NCBI GenBank assembly: GCA_965204245.1
Contig: CBDBED010000006.1
Coordinates: 288,635-352,634, forward strand
Direction: 5' to 3'
Source of the DNA: JAAXIE01 sp965204245
GTDB lineage: Bacteria > Chloroflexota > Dehalococcoidia > Lucifugimonadales > JAAXIE01
DNA: 64,000 nt
Each line of letters begins with the position of its first letter. The first letter of the stretch is position 1. Under the pieces are notes generated by a model. It was not told the origin of the DNA and did no database searches. It was given only the letters and a program-made list of their open reading frames with translations. This document shows, in pieces, positions 25,589-36,800 of this stretch. A program made the translations under genes and the position numbers.

Positions 25589-27928
25589 TCACTGATACTG
25601 CATCTTCTCTTGGATCACCTGCCAGACCTTCTCCTCCTTGGCGGGCATGCTGACATCCGTGATCCCGAGCGGAGCAAGGGCGTCGGCGACGGCATTCATG
25701 ATGGTGGCGGCCGAAGAGATGGTGGGGCTTTCGCCCATGCCTTTGGCCCCGATGGGATTGTGAGGACTGGGATTGACTGTGCTGTCGAGAATAAAGCTAG
25801 GGAGGTCCTCGGCAGTGGGCATGGCGTAGTCAAGGAAAGTTCCGGTGAGCATCTGCCCCTGCTCGTCCCACTGGGCCTCTTCCATCAAGGCAGGGCCAAT
25901 TCCTTGAGCTAGACCGCCATGGACCTGACCCTCCACGATCATTGGGTTCACCACTACCCCGCAATCATCCACGGCAATGTATTGCTCCAAGGTGACCCTC
26001 CCGGTGGCTGGGTCGATCCTAACGACAGCGACGTTTGCGCAGAAGGGGAAGGTATATCCCGGTGGCTCCCAGTAGGATGTGGCTTCCAGGCCACGACCGG
26101 AATCACTGACCACGGTGCGGACTCCATAAGCGTGAGCCCCTATATCCGCCCAACTGACCTCACGGCCGGGAATATCTTCGGCGACGAAAGTGCCACCCTC
26201 CAGCGCAACGTGTTCGTGGTCGGTGCGCAGAAGCTCGGCAGCTATCTGCAATGCCTGCTCTTTTACGTCGCGGCTGGCATTCAGGAGAGCTGTGCCGCCG
26301 ACCACTAGGGAGCGACTGGCGAAAGTGCCGACCCCAGGAGGGACGACATGAGTGTCCCCCCAGATTACCTGCACATCCTCCACAGCAACGCCCATCTCGT
26401 CGGCCACTAACTGGGCGAAGCTTGTTTCCAAGCCTTGGCCGTGGGGCGAAGAGCCAGTGGTGACGGTCATCTTGCCGGTGGTCTCCACCCGCAGGGAGGC
26501 GCTCTCGTAGGAGGGGCGGGGAGTCAGGCCTCCTCCAGGTCCAAAGCCGGAGGCATCGACGGTGGTAGCCAAGCCGATGCCCAAGAGTTCACCATGTTCA
26601 CGGGCTTGTCGTTGCCGAGCACGCAGGCTGGGGTAGTCCGCTACATTCAGGGCCTTTTCCAAGGTGGCGTGATAGTCCCCGCTGTCATACACCAACCCGG
26701 TAGGAGCACGGTAAGGGAGGGCATCAGCCGGGATGAGATTGCGCCGACGTACCTCGGCGGGGTCAAGCTCCAAGTCGCTGGCGATGAGGTCCATGACCCG
26801 CTCGGCCACGTAAGAACTGGCGTGCTGGCCATATCCCCGATAGGGTCCAACCGGCACCTTGTTGGTGTAGACGCCATAGCTATTCCAAGCCACGTTACGA
26901 ACTTGGTAGGGTCCCTGTATGCCCAAGGGGGTGAGGCCGCCCACAACGGAATGTGATGGCCCTCGGCAGTAGGAACCCATATCCGTGTAGTAGTCCACCT
27001 TGAGGGCCGTGAGCATCCCGTCAGAGTTGTAGGCCCCCTCTACGTACTGGATTTCGCCACGACCGTGGACTGTGGTGGTGAAATGCTCGCGACGCTGCTC
27101 GACCCATTTGACCGGGCGGCCGATATCCTTGGAGAGGACTGAGGCCATGATGGTCTCGGAGTAAGTATCGACCTTGGCACCGAAGCCGCCGCCTACATCT
27201 TGCGAGTAAATTCTGACTCGGCTGTGGGGTATGCCGAGCATGGTGGCGACGTTGTCGCGCTCGAAATGAGGGCTCTGGGTGCTGACCCAGATCTCGAGGT
27301 TGTCGGTGCCGCCATCGTAGTCAGCGACGACGGCCCTGCCCTCCATAGAGTTGGGTACAAGGCGGGGTTCTATGAGACGAACTTTGACCATACCTTGGGC
27401 TTCTTGGAAGGCTTCGGTCACGTCACCGACTTCGTTTGAGAAGTGCACCGCGACGTTGGTGCCAAGGTCGGGGTGAACCAACGGGGAATCGTCCTGCATG
27501 CCCTGTTCCATATCCACGACGACGGGCAAGGGTTCGTAGGTAACCTCTATGAGTTCGGTGGCGTCCCAAGCCGCGCCTAAATTAGTGGCTACTACGGCTG
27601 CGACCGGCTCGCCCAAATAGCGAGCGATGTCCCCGGCCATGGGCCAACGGGAGCGGGCGTTCATGCCCTCGCGGACGCCGAAGAGGCGGAAGGTGGCGAG
27701 GCATCGGGCGTTGAGTTCCTCGCCTGTGATGACGGCGACAACGCCGGGGTGGGCCGTGGCCTTTGCAGTATCGATGCTGAGGATACGGGCGTGGGCGTGG
27801 GGGCTGCGGAGCACCGCCATGTGGACCGCACCGCGGGGGTAAACGTCATCAGTGAATTTACCTCGGCCGGTGATGAGCCGGGGGTCTTCTTTGCGCTTGA
27901 TCGGGGCACCGATCATTTTTTGGACCAA
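25589..27928 (-). CDS. Xanthine-oxidase-family molybdopterin-binding large subunit (CoxL-like)
   Basis: 779 residues. The N-terminal part (GAPIKRKEDPRLITGRGKFTDDV) and the molybdopterin regions are typical: QDVGGGFGAKVDTYSE, GPYRGYGQH, GVGTFASRSLVVGG and GAKGMGESPT, whose Glu733 is the expected active-site glutamate. The loop that in true form-I CO dehydrogenase reads AYRCSFR is PYRGYGQ here, so this is not a canonical CO dehydrogenase but a form-II-like or aldehyde/N-heterocycle hydroxylase. The FAD (CoxM) and iron-sulfur (CoxS) subunit genes are not next to it, which is unusual; they may lie elsewhere. Confidence 0.92.
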   Translation of the reverse strand: MVQKMIGAPIKRKEDPRLITGRGKFTDDVYPRGAVHMAVLRSPHAHARILSIDTAKATAHPGVVAVITGEELNARCLATFRLFGVREGMNARSRWPMAGDIARYLGEPVAAVVATNLGAAWDATELIEVTYEPLPVVVDMEQGMQDDSPLVHPDLGTNVAVHFSNEVGDVTEAFQEAQGMVKVRLIEPRLVPNSMEGRAVVADYDGGTDNLEIWVSTQSPHFERDNVATMLGIPHSRVRIYSQDVGGGFGAKVDTYSETIMASVLSKDIGRPVKWVEQRREHFTTTVHGRGEIQYVEGAYNSDGMLTALKVDYYTDMGSYCRGPSHSVVGGLTPLGIQGPYQVRNVAWNSYGVYTNKVPVGPYRGYGQHASSYVAERVMDLIASDLELDPAEVRRRNLIPADALPYRAPTGLVYDSGDYHATLEKALNVADYPSLRARQRQAREHGELLGIGLATTVDASGFGPGGGLTPRPSYESASLRVETTGKMTVTTGSSPHGQGLETSFAQLVADEMGVAVEDVQVIWGDTHVVPPGVGTFASRSLVVGGTALLNASRDVKEQALQIAAELLRTDHEHVALEGGTFVAEDIPGREVSWADIGAHAYGVRTVVSDSGRGLEATSYWEPPGYTFPFCANVAVVRIDPATGRVTLEQYIAVDDCGVVVNPMIVEGQVHGGLAQGIGPALMEEAQWDEQGQMLTGTFLDYAMPTAEDLPSFILDSTVNPSPHNPIGAKGMGESPTISSAATIMNAVADALAPLGITDVSMPAKEEKVWQVIQEKMQYQ

Positions 27929-28775
27929 GATTGCACCCCCATGAACAGTCTGCAGAACATTATAAGGAATATCGAAACGGCATTCGTCCCGGATTCACCG
28001 GACATACATGGAGGTGCAGAGGGGGCGGCCTCTCACGCAGATGGTGGCAGCCGTAGCGGAGTGGCAGCAGCCTTGGTGAACCTACCCCTCGAGTCACGGG
28101 CTTGGGGCATGGCGAGACTTCCTCTCAAAGGAGCCAGTGATCGCAAATGCGACTCTTTTTGTATGTGGAGGGAGCGGATTTGTATCTGAGAAACGTCGCA
28201 TTCGTCGCATGGCCATATCTGTGGCCTATTGGACAAAAGGGTCGCAAATGGCCGACACGAGAGCAACTTCGAAACCCGGCAGACAGCATTTGGGGAATCA
28301 TTATGGAGCAGCTCCCGATAAATAAGCATCTTCACAAATACAGGCTGAGACAGCCTTAAAGGGTTAGTGCATCGCCTGTATTGAGGCTAGCGGAGCGAGG
28401 CAGCGACCGTCAACGATTTGATGTCATGGCTGCACTACGGAGCGTAAATGCTCGAAAAGACACGGGATAGGAGAGTAACCCTAAAATACCGCAGGGAGGA
28501 GAGCGCTCGCATTCGCCATGATCACCCTCGTTGCCATTGTATTCCTTCTCCGGTTCTTAGCAGGCCCAGAGGGCGGGACCAGTAAGAGAGGTGCTGAATC
28601 GCAATAACCGCATAGTGCAGGAGACCGTCATCTTCACGGCTCGCACTACCAGCATGATTTCTCGATACTATGGCCGTCTTCCCCATCTGCGCCTTCGCCC
28701 GCTTGGCCACCTCACAGCAAATCTCCGAGACCATTGCCGGACTCAAAGCCTCGATCAATCGGGCTTAGGTTGCTA
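27929..28775. other. Intergenic region between CoxL-like gene and the PKS operon end
   Basis: About 850 bp in which no frame is convincing. Short frames exist on both strands (for example a 70-residue plus-strand frame at 28147-28359 and a 78-residue minus-strand frame at 28522-28758), but none has both a good ribosome binding site and a protein-like composition. A minus-strand stretch at 28110-28033 reads MPQARDSRGRFTKAAA, an N-terminus common in mobile-element proteins, then stops after 25 codons. Confidence 0.4.
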
Positions 28776-29684
28776 TCAGGAAGCCTGAATCCGCCCTACG
28801 AACTCGCGCATTGCTGCAGCACACTCCGACGGTTTTTCCAGTGGCAGGAAGTGGGTCGCTTCTGGCAGAAAGTCGTAGTCTACGGTCAGGATATCGCTCA
28901 GATCCAACGTCGGAAGGTACGAATAGGGCAGGGTGGGGTCTGCTCCAATGACCTTCGTGGGGCAGTGCAGCGAGTCGAAGTCCACCGCAACCGCGAAGAC
29001 CCCGGCATAGTCGATCATCTGGGCTTCGTAGTCCCGGGGACACCTGAGTTCGTAGCCCGTACTCTCCAAGCCCTCACGTAGTGTTGTCTTCGCCATCAGG
29101 TCGAACACACCTGGCGCGAAGAACTTGAAGGGCGGCAGCAAGGGCAGCACATTGGAGAAGTCCTCCATAGCCTTGAACTGCTCCGTGCGGCGACGTGCCA
29201 TTCCAGCGGCCCGGGCCGCAGCAGCCTCAAACTCCCCGTAGCTTCTGCCCGGCTTGCACAACGGAGGGTCGAACAGCACCAACCCCGAAAATCTGCTCCC
29301 CCTAGTAGGCGATAAGAGCGTCACCAGTGCTGAAACCGAGTGAAACACACCGATTTGGGGCTTCTTCCCGTAATGCCGGTCGATCTCCTCAAGGATCCGG
29401 TCATGGTCCTCAACTAATGTGGGAACATTGTGCCTGTCTAGAGGACTGACACCATTCCACCCGTGGTTCCTGAGGTCGTACACCACGAGATCGAAATCGT
29501 CGGCCAGCAGCGACCAGAAAGGATAATACAGGTCAATGGCAAGGCCATTGCCATGACTCAGCACAAGCCGCACACCTTCCGGGTTTCCGTGACGGCGCAG
29601 CACCACGGCCGTCTCCTCATCAACCCAGACCTCATGCGTCGACAGTGGCTCTGGCAACTCCCAAATCATCTCCGGGGTAGCCAT
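28776..29684 (-). CDS. Alpha/beta hydrolase, last gene of the PKS operon (possible thioesterase)
   Basis: 302 residues. RLVLSHGNGLAIDLYYPFW gives the oxyanion loop, VVYDLRNHGWNG follows strand 4, and the nucleophile elbow reads GVFHSVSAL (Ser116), with Ser in place of the usual last glycine of G-x-S-x-G. A late PEATHFLPLEKP supplies the catalytic His. Its ATG shares one base with the stop of the PPTase gene (TGATG), so translation is probably coupled and it belongs with the PKS genes. A role in releasing or editing the acyl chain is an inference from position only. Confidence 0.82.
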   Translation of the reverse strand: MATPEMIWELPEPLSTHEVWVDEETAVVLRRHGNPEGVRLVLSHGNGLAIDLYYPFWSLLADDFDLVVYDLRNHGWNGVSPLDRHNVPTLVEDHDRILEEIDRHYGKKPQIGVFHSVSALVTLLSPTRGSRFSGLVLFDPPLCKPGRSYGEFEAAAARAAGMARRRTEQFKAMEDFSNVLPLLPPFKFFAPGVFDLMAKTTLREGLESTGYELRCPRDYEAQMIDYAGVFAVAVDFDSLHCPTKVIGADPTLPYSYLPTLDLSDILTVDYDFLPEATHFLPLEKPSECAAAMREFVGRIQAS

Positions 29685-30445
29685 CAGCCTGCCATGCTTT
29701 CTGACGATTGGACTGCTTCCATCTCGTGAGCCACGGCAGCAGCGAACCGCTCATTGCCCAAGTCTGTTAGTTGCCATTGGACCGTGCCCATTTCTGGAAA
29801 CTCGAATACACTACTACCGCCACCGTGCCGCATGGCATACGGGACTTCAAATGATGCTGGACTAAGGGACAGTCCTGTACCCAAGGCTTTGATACACGCC
29901 TCTTTGGTGGTCCACAACTTGTAGAAGAGGTGAAGTTTGCAGGAGCCCGATACCGCTGCAAGGTCTACCTGCTCTGGCCCTGTGAAGACATCCTCGATGA
30001 TCGCGTCAAGATTGCGCTCGCCGCAACGCTCCTCAACATCCACACCAAGGCGCCCACCATTAGCCAAGGCAATCAGCCCATGGCTTCCGCTGTGACTGGT
30101 ATTGAAGCTGACGGGAGCGGGCTTCCCCTTAAGCACGGCCAGAGGCTTCCCATGCTCTACGGTACGAAAGGCTAGCTCCTCGTTCTCACAACCCAGTCGA
30201 TCACACAAAATAGACCGCACCGCTGCCCGGCACAACACGAACTGACGCCGGTGTCGCGGGTAGCGGAACCCTTCCAAACGCTCACGTTCTTCATCATCCA
30301 GCAGCCTCAACGCTTCCAACTCATAACTAGGATGCGGCGTCAGGTCGACATGGAAGACATCCACCACGGCAACACTCTGAAACGGTTGCCACCAGCCCTG
30401 AGAAGAGGCGCCAGCTTCTGAGATCCTGCTGCTACTGATTGTCAC
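29684..30445 (-). CDS. 4'-phosphopantetheinyl transferase, Sfp type
   Basis: 253 residues. The enzyme moves phosphopantetheine from CoA onto the serine of carrier domains. The two signature motifs are LGVDVEE (133-139; Asp136 and Glu138 bind Mg2+) and WTTKEACIKALG (178-189; Glu182), with the first-half motif FNTSHSG (114-120). Length is that of Sfp-type enzymes that serve PKS and NRPS systems. The start is GTG. It lies 48 nt downstream of the discrete ACP gene and overlaps the hydrolase gene, so the operon carries its own activator for the PKS and ACP carrier domains. Confidence 0.93.
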   Translation of the reverse strand: MTISSSRISEAGASSQGWWQPFQSVAVVDVFHVDLTPHPSYELEALRLLDDEERERLEGFRYPRHRRQFVLCRAAVRSILCDRLGCENEELAFRTVEHGKPLAVLKGKPAPVSFNTSHSGSHGLIALANGGRLGVDVEERCGERNLDAIIEDVFTGPEQVDLAAVSGSCKLHLFYKLWTTKEACIKALGTGLSLSPASFEVPYAMRHGGGSSVFEFPEMGTVQWQLTDLGNERFAAAVAHEMEAVQSSESMAG

Positions 30446-30493
30446 TGGACTGCGGCTCCGGTTCGGCCCGCCCGTCCGCGTCCGGATTGGAGG

Positions 30494-30739
30494 CTATCCG
30501 GAACCAGACTCGAGAAGCTGGATCAACTCCCCGACCGTCTTGATATCAGCACATTCTTCGGGCTTGAATTCGCGGTTGAATTCCTGGGCAACCACCTTGG
30601 TGAAGTTCACAAAATCCACAGAGGACACACCCGAGTCTCTCAGGCTCGAGTTGAGATCCAACGGCCGCCCCTGTGGTCGTCCTTCCACTTCAAGGTTGTC
30701 GTCGACAAGTTTGCGGAGGCGTTCTTCAGTTGAAGGCAT
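30494..30739 (-). CDS. Discrete acyl carrier protein of the PKS operon
   Basis: 81 residues of ACP fold: an N-terminal helix (STEERLRKLVDDNLE), a loop DLNSSLRDSGVSSVDFVNFTKVV and a C-terminal TVGELIQLLES. The phosphopantetheine attachment serine is Ser40 in GVSSVD, where most carriers have G-x-D-S-L. It sits 107 nt downstream of the PKS, which ends in a KS and a degenerate AT without its own carrier, so this ACP is the natural partner for that second KS. Confidence 0.92.
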   Translation of the reverse strand: MPSTEERLRKLVDDNLEVEGRPQGRPLDLNSSLRDSGVSSVDFVNFTKVVAQEFNREFKPEECADIKTVGELIQLLESGSG

Positions 30740-30846
30740 CGGGAATGGTCCTTTCTAGATATTAATTGGTGCAAGACCTAGGCAAGAATAGCTGGAGAGA
30801 CAGCTTCAGTCAACGCAGCCATTCGGTACACCCTCGCCCCATGCAA

Positions 30847-33800
30847 TCAGGCAGGCCTCTTCACGGGCTCCACCCAGTAACGCCTACGCTGGAAGGGATA
30901 CGTAGGCACCGAGATTCGACTCCTCCATTCACCGGCAAACATCCCCTCAAATGCAATATCAATCCCAGCCTCGTAGGCGCAGGCAACTGCTCCCACGAAC
31001 TCAGAAGCTGGGTCTGAAGCTCCATCCTGTCGTGCTGGCATGAAGCCTCCCAATACCACAGGGACGCCCCCATCCTCCGCACTATTCGAATGACGCGGCC
31101 AAGTGGATTCGATAACTTCTCCCAAGCCAGCGTCTGGCCCGATCTGCACCACCACATCCACTCCCAGCTCAGCCATCTCCGCCACACAAGTCCCAATGTC
31201 GGCGGTCGCGACCTCCTGTCCGATACTGAAGGACTGAACATCAAGCTCCTTTGCAGATTCCACCGCCTTGCCCGTTGTTCCTCTAATCAGGGGCATCGAA
31301 GCAGGCCCAATCGCCACATCAGGGGCCTGTCCATGGTCGCTCAGGGCTACTGCCAGCCTCAATCCATCTTCCAAGCTGACCGCGCCAGCGGCTTGAGCAG
31401 CGGCAATTTCCCCCGCACCTTGGCCCACGACCACACTTGGACGCACACCAACACTCTCCCAGAGAGCAGTCAACGCACACTCGACGGCATATACTGCGGC
31501 CCGGCCCCACTCTGCGCCAGCCACACTTCTATTTGCTCCGGAGCGCCCGGACATCGCTCCCAAAAGTGACGTCCCGTACTCCGCCTGAAACGCCCCCTCA
31601 CACCTGTCCAACACTGCCCGCACCACCGGCTCTCTCCGGTAAAGTCCACCCGCTATAGTCGCCAACTCGGCGCTCATCACGTTGTACACAAAGGCCACTC
31701 TCGTAGGCACACGAGGCTGCCTCTCCTCGGAGGCATCGTCTGCTTCAGCCAATGCCCGCAGACCCTCCTTCAGTTGGGCCGCATTCTCAAATGGAACTCC
31801 AACTCGGTAGGGGAAGTGGCTCCGACCCATTCCCGCAGTCCAAGCCATATCGGAAAGCACAGGCGCCGAAGCCCCTACGTCCTGCATCATTTGCTCCAGA
31901 GGAGCCAAATAGCGCTCAGCCAACTCTCTTACAGCCCTGTCGGACTTTCCCGACAGAGGCAGGAACCGCGTTTGACGGGTTTCGAGTGCATCATCCGGCA
32001 CGGGCACATTGGCCAAAGAGCTCGGCATCGCCACCGGCACTAATTGTGGCGTCCCTGAAGGCGCAGGGCCTTCCTCATCCGCAACACCATCCGACGAGGT
32101 CCTGTACCCTTCTACGATGAGATGCGCGTTAGTCCCGGAAAGCCCGAAAGAGTTGATTCCTGCTATGGGAGGGCGATTACTACGAGCGGGCCACTCCACC
32201 TGTCTGGAGGTCACTTGCAACGGCAGTTTCTCCCAATCGAAGTTGGGATTCGGATCGCTGAAGTGCAGGTGCTTGGGGATCACCCCATGCCGCATCGCCA
32301 TCACCGTCTTCATGAGAGCGGCCATACCTGCCGCCCACTCCGAATGTCCGATGTTGGTCTTGCAGGAACCCAGCAGCAACGGCCGGTCCGTATCTCGGCC
32401 CTTCCCGTAGACCGCTGCCACGGCACGCAATTCGATTGAGTCCCCTAGGTCAGTCCCCGTGCCGTGGGCTTCCAGGTAGTCAACGTCGGCCGCAGTCACA
32501 CCCGCCCGCGCCAAGGCATCCTCTATCACCCGCTCTTGGGCAGGCCCGTTGGGTACCGGCAGTCCGGCGCTCGCTCCGTTCTGATTGATGGCCGATCCCT
32601 TAATGATGGCCCATATCCGGTCTCCTGCCTCCTCTGCCTCCCTAAGCCTCTTGAGGACTACGACCCCACAACCCTCGCTGCGAACGAACCCGTCCGCAGC
32701 GGTATCGAAAGCGTTGCACTGCCCAGCCTTGGATAGCATCCCCATCTCGTTGTGAAACCTCACAAAGGACTGGGACAGTGTCGCGTTCACGCCGCTGGCC
32801 AAGGCCAAGTCCACCTCACCCCGCATGAGGGCCACTGATGCTTGATGTACTGCAGCGAGGGACGAGGCACAGGCCATGTCCACTGGCATAGCCGGACCCT
32901 CTAAGCCAAGAGCGAAGGCAATACGTCCGGCGGCTACGCTGGGCGCGGTACCTAGGAAACTGTCATCTTGCCCGCTGGCTGAGATAATGTCCCGGTATTC
33001 GCTGCTCCCAATTCCCGCGTACACGCCTGTACGGCTGCCTCTCAACCCTTCCGGCTCTATGCCAGCATCCTCCAATGCCTGCCATGTCGTCTCAAGCAAC
33101 ATCCGTTGCTGCGGGTCCATCATCCGTGCCTCAATAGGGGCTATCCGGAAGAACCTCCCATCAAATTGATCAATGCCTTCGACGAATCCACCTCTCCGGT
33201 AGACAGGGTCCGCAGCAGCAGGGTCTCCGGTGATACCGCTCCACACACCGTCGTCCTGCCTCCCATCGGTCACCGATGTCTCACCCGCTTCCAAGAGGCG
33301 CCAATACCCTGAAAGGTCGGAAGCACCGGGAAAGCGGCAAGCCATTCCAACGATTGCAATGGAGTCCCCTTCACTGCCTGTTTGCAGTCGCCGCTCCCGT
33401 CCAGGACGCTGCCTAGGCGCCGTCGGTGCATCGGCTTCGTCCAATTGACCCATCTCCTCAGCCAGGTGACGTGCAAGACTGGACACGTTCGGGTAATCAA
33501 ACACGGCAGTATTCGAGACCGTGTACTCCCCAGCTAGCGCCCTGTTCAGTCGGTTCCGCAGTTCAACCGACATTAGCGAGTCCATGCCCATCTCGAAGAA
33601 GCCCACCGTGGCACCCGGAGCTGAAGGCAAACGCAGCACAGCCCTCACTTCACCCTGGACGAAGGAAGCCAGCAGGCCCTCCCGTTCCGTCGACGACGTC
33701 TGGCGTAAACGGGAGAGCAGATCGTCTGCGACCGCTCCACCCGAGGCAGTAGCCGCGTCTTCCGCACCTTCCACCAGTTCTTCCAACAGAGGTGGGCGGG

Positions 33801-36800
33801 TGTCCGGGTCCCCAGCCACCACAGACCAGTCCACTGCCGCTACCATCCCCGACGCCATATCCCGCCGGACCAACAGGTCTAAAGCCTGTATACCCTGAGA
33901 TGGCGTTATCCAACCCGTTCCCGCAGCCTCAAGCTGCCTCGCTATTCGCTCCCGCTGCTCCTCCGCCTCCCCCAGGCCCGACCATGCTCCCCATGCAATC
34001 GATTGCCCCGCCAGCCCGAGGGACCGCCGGTACCCCGCCAGTTGGTCCAAGAAAGCATTGGCCGCCGAGTGATTGGCCTGCCCCGCATTCCCCAGAACCC
34101 CGGCCACACTGGAAAACAACAGGAACATGTCCAGGTCCTTGTGCATCGTTGCCCGGTGCAAATGCCAAGCACCCAGCACCTTGGGGCCCAGCACCTGCTC
34201 GAACCGCTCCCAAGTCTGGTTCGTCAGCGCTGCATCCGACAGCACTCCCACGCTATGGATCACTCCCGCCAATGGGGGCAGCGCAGCTTTGATGCGCTCC
34301 ACCATCCGGTCGACCGCATCCGCATCCGTCACGTCAGCAATCTCCACTTGCACCACCACACCACGTGACCTCAGCGCCGCTATGGTTTCTTCAGCGGCGG
34401 CATCCGGTGTCCTGCGACCGTTCAGCACGATTGCGCCCGCGCCCCGTTCCACCAGCCACTCCGCTACGACGCACCCGATGCCTCCAAGCCCGCCGGTAAC
34501 CAGATAAGTCCTGTCCTCCCGCAGGCGACCGGTTTGCAATGGGGGCGTGGCGAGCACTATCTTGCCCGTATGACGGGCTGCCCGCATGAACCTCATGGCG
34601 CGCCCTGCCTCAGCCATCGACCATCTGGTGTGCACGAGGGGGGACAATTCCCCTGCCTCCAACCCCTTCATCACTCGCCTCAGGGCGTTGCCCGCTACCT
34701 CGGGGGCATCTTCCTTTATGTCGTCCAACATCACGATGAAATAGGCGACGTCGGGACGCGCTGCTGCCATCTGCTCCTCGGTAAGGATGTCCACTTGGGC
34801 CAACTCCACGAACCGGCCCCCCTCGGCCAAGCAAGAGAGGCTGGCTTCAATGAAGCCCTCTCCCGTCAGGCTGTTCAGCACCACATCAACACCCGCTCCA
34901 CCCGTGGCTTCCAGAATCTCCTGTCCGAATTTGGTGCTCCGGCTGTCGAACACATGCTTTACGCCCAGCGACCGCAAATAGTCCCGCTTTGAGGCGCTCG
35001 CAGTGGCAAACACCTCAGCCCCTGCAGCATGTGCCAGTTGTATGGCTGCCAGTCCTACCCCGCCAGCCCCGGCGTGTATCAACACACGGTCGCCCGCCTG
35101 CAACTCCGCAAGGTCGAAGGACAACACAGATGTCACGAAGACAGTGGGCATGGTCGCAAGGTCCGTCAGTGGCACTCCGGGTGGTGCGGGCGCCACCAGT
35201 TCCCCACGGGTAATCACCTCCGACCTAAAGGTCCCAAAGGCCAGTGCCACCACCCGGTCCCCGACGGATACCCCAGATACGTCGCCCCCCACCTCGGTCA
35301 CCCGTCCGCAGACTTCACGGCCCAGCAGGCCTTCCTCGATAAGCCCCAACGCCCGGAACACGTCCCAGAAGTTGAGACCCGCAGCCTCCACGGCAATCCG
35401 CACTTCCATCGGCTCCAAGGCTCGGACAGCCAGAGGCTCCACCTGCAACGACTCCAGGACCCCGCCTTGGTCCGGCGCCAGCACCCAATCCGAGTCCTCT
35501 GGCAGGGCAAGCTGCTCGGTGCCGGAACCCATCCGCACAAGTCGGGCCGCTTGGCGGTAACCCATGCGGTAGGCGACATGGGTCTCGCCGTCCGGATGAA
35601 GAAGTTCATTGGCCAAGTCCGCGAAAGACGTCGCTGTCCCCGGCTCCAAATCGACCATCCGTGGCTTCAGATGAGGGGCCTCCCGCGCGACCAACTTCCC
35701 AAACCCCCAAAGCGTGGCCCCAGCCAGCTCCCCAACGCCCTCGTGCTCCACCACCTGTCCGCCCCGCGTAAGGAACCACACGCCATTCGCAGGAGTCATA
35801 TCCGCGTCCCCAATGCCCTGTACCAGCGCGAGGGCCGTAGCGCTGGCATGTCGTACGTCTTCCGTGAATTCACTTGGCGTCGCCTCCGCTCCGTGACCAT
35901 CCAACGCCGCCAGATGGACCACTCCTCTGAACGGCGCCTCCTTGGAAAGCGCCTCAAACAGCGAACGCCAAGATTCGCGGCTTCTCATGTCCACGGGTAC
36001 CGCCTCTGTCCTCGAAACACCCCCGGCAAGCAGCAGACATGACTTGCCCTCACGGGTCACCAGCGCCACACCCTGGTTCAGCCCCGCCAGTTCCTCAGCC
36101 AAAGCCTCACCCACACCCACCCCATCAGATGCCACAACCCACGTCCCAGGCAGTTCCGGCACCTCCGCCGGTCCACGGGCCATGATCACGCCACGGTTCG
36201 GCGTCTCACTTCCGTCCGGGCCTAGTCCCACCACTTGGGCATCCTCGAACCCCACATCGCCCAAGGCTTGCTTCCACACGGCCGCCCCGGCAAGCGCATG
36301 GTTGGGGCGGTAATCGTCGGCATACCGCCACCAGCCATCCAACTGGCCGAAAGTCATATCCATCCATCCCTGCCCCACCAAGTTCTCCAGAGCTACCAGC
36401 AGACCCGAAGGAGCCAGAAGCTCATGACAGTTCGCCAAGGTCTCCTGCAGGTACCGGGTGGCATGCAGCACATTGGAAGCGATTACCATGTCGTATCCAT
36501 GGGGCTGAAACCCCTGCTCCGATGGGTCTCTCTCGATGTCCAGCACCCGGTAATCGATACCAGCCTCGGCACCCCCGAATCGTTCCTCTGCCTCTGCAAA
36601 GAACCCCGCCGAGATGTCCGTGTAGACATATTCGTATTGCCCGGCTTGCAATTCCGGCAGCACCGACCCAGTGGCCGAACCGGTGCCTGCCCCCACCTCC
36701 AGCACCCTCAGCTTGCGGCCCTCAGGTAAGTCCGCCACTGTTGCCGCGATAGCATCCCCCAGCATCCGGTTCGCAGCCCGCCACGCCGGGGCCAGCTTGT

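Noticed and set aside
28033..28335. Minus-strand frame ending in MPQARDSRGRFTKAAA
   Set aside because: The N-terminus-like phrase is typical of mobile-element proteins but stops after 25 codons with no continuation I can find in other frames.
28518..28758. Short frames (29 codons plus, 78 codons minus) after the PKS operon
   Set aside because: The plus one has its GGAGG too far away (15 nt or more); the minus one starts with TTG without a site. Neither resembles a known protein.
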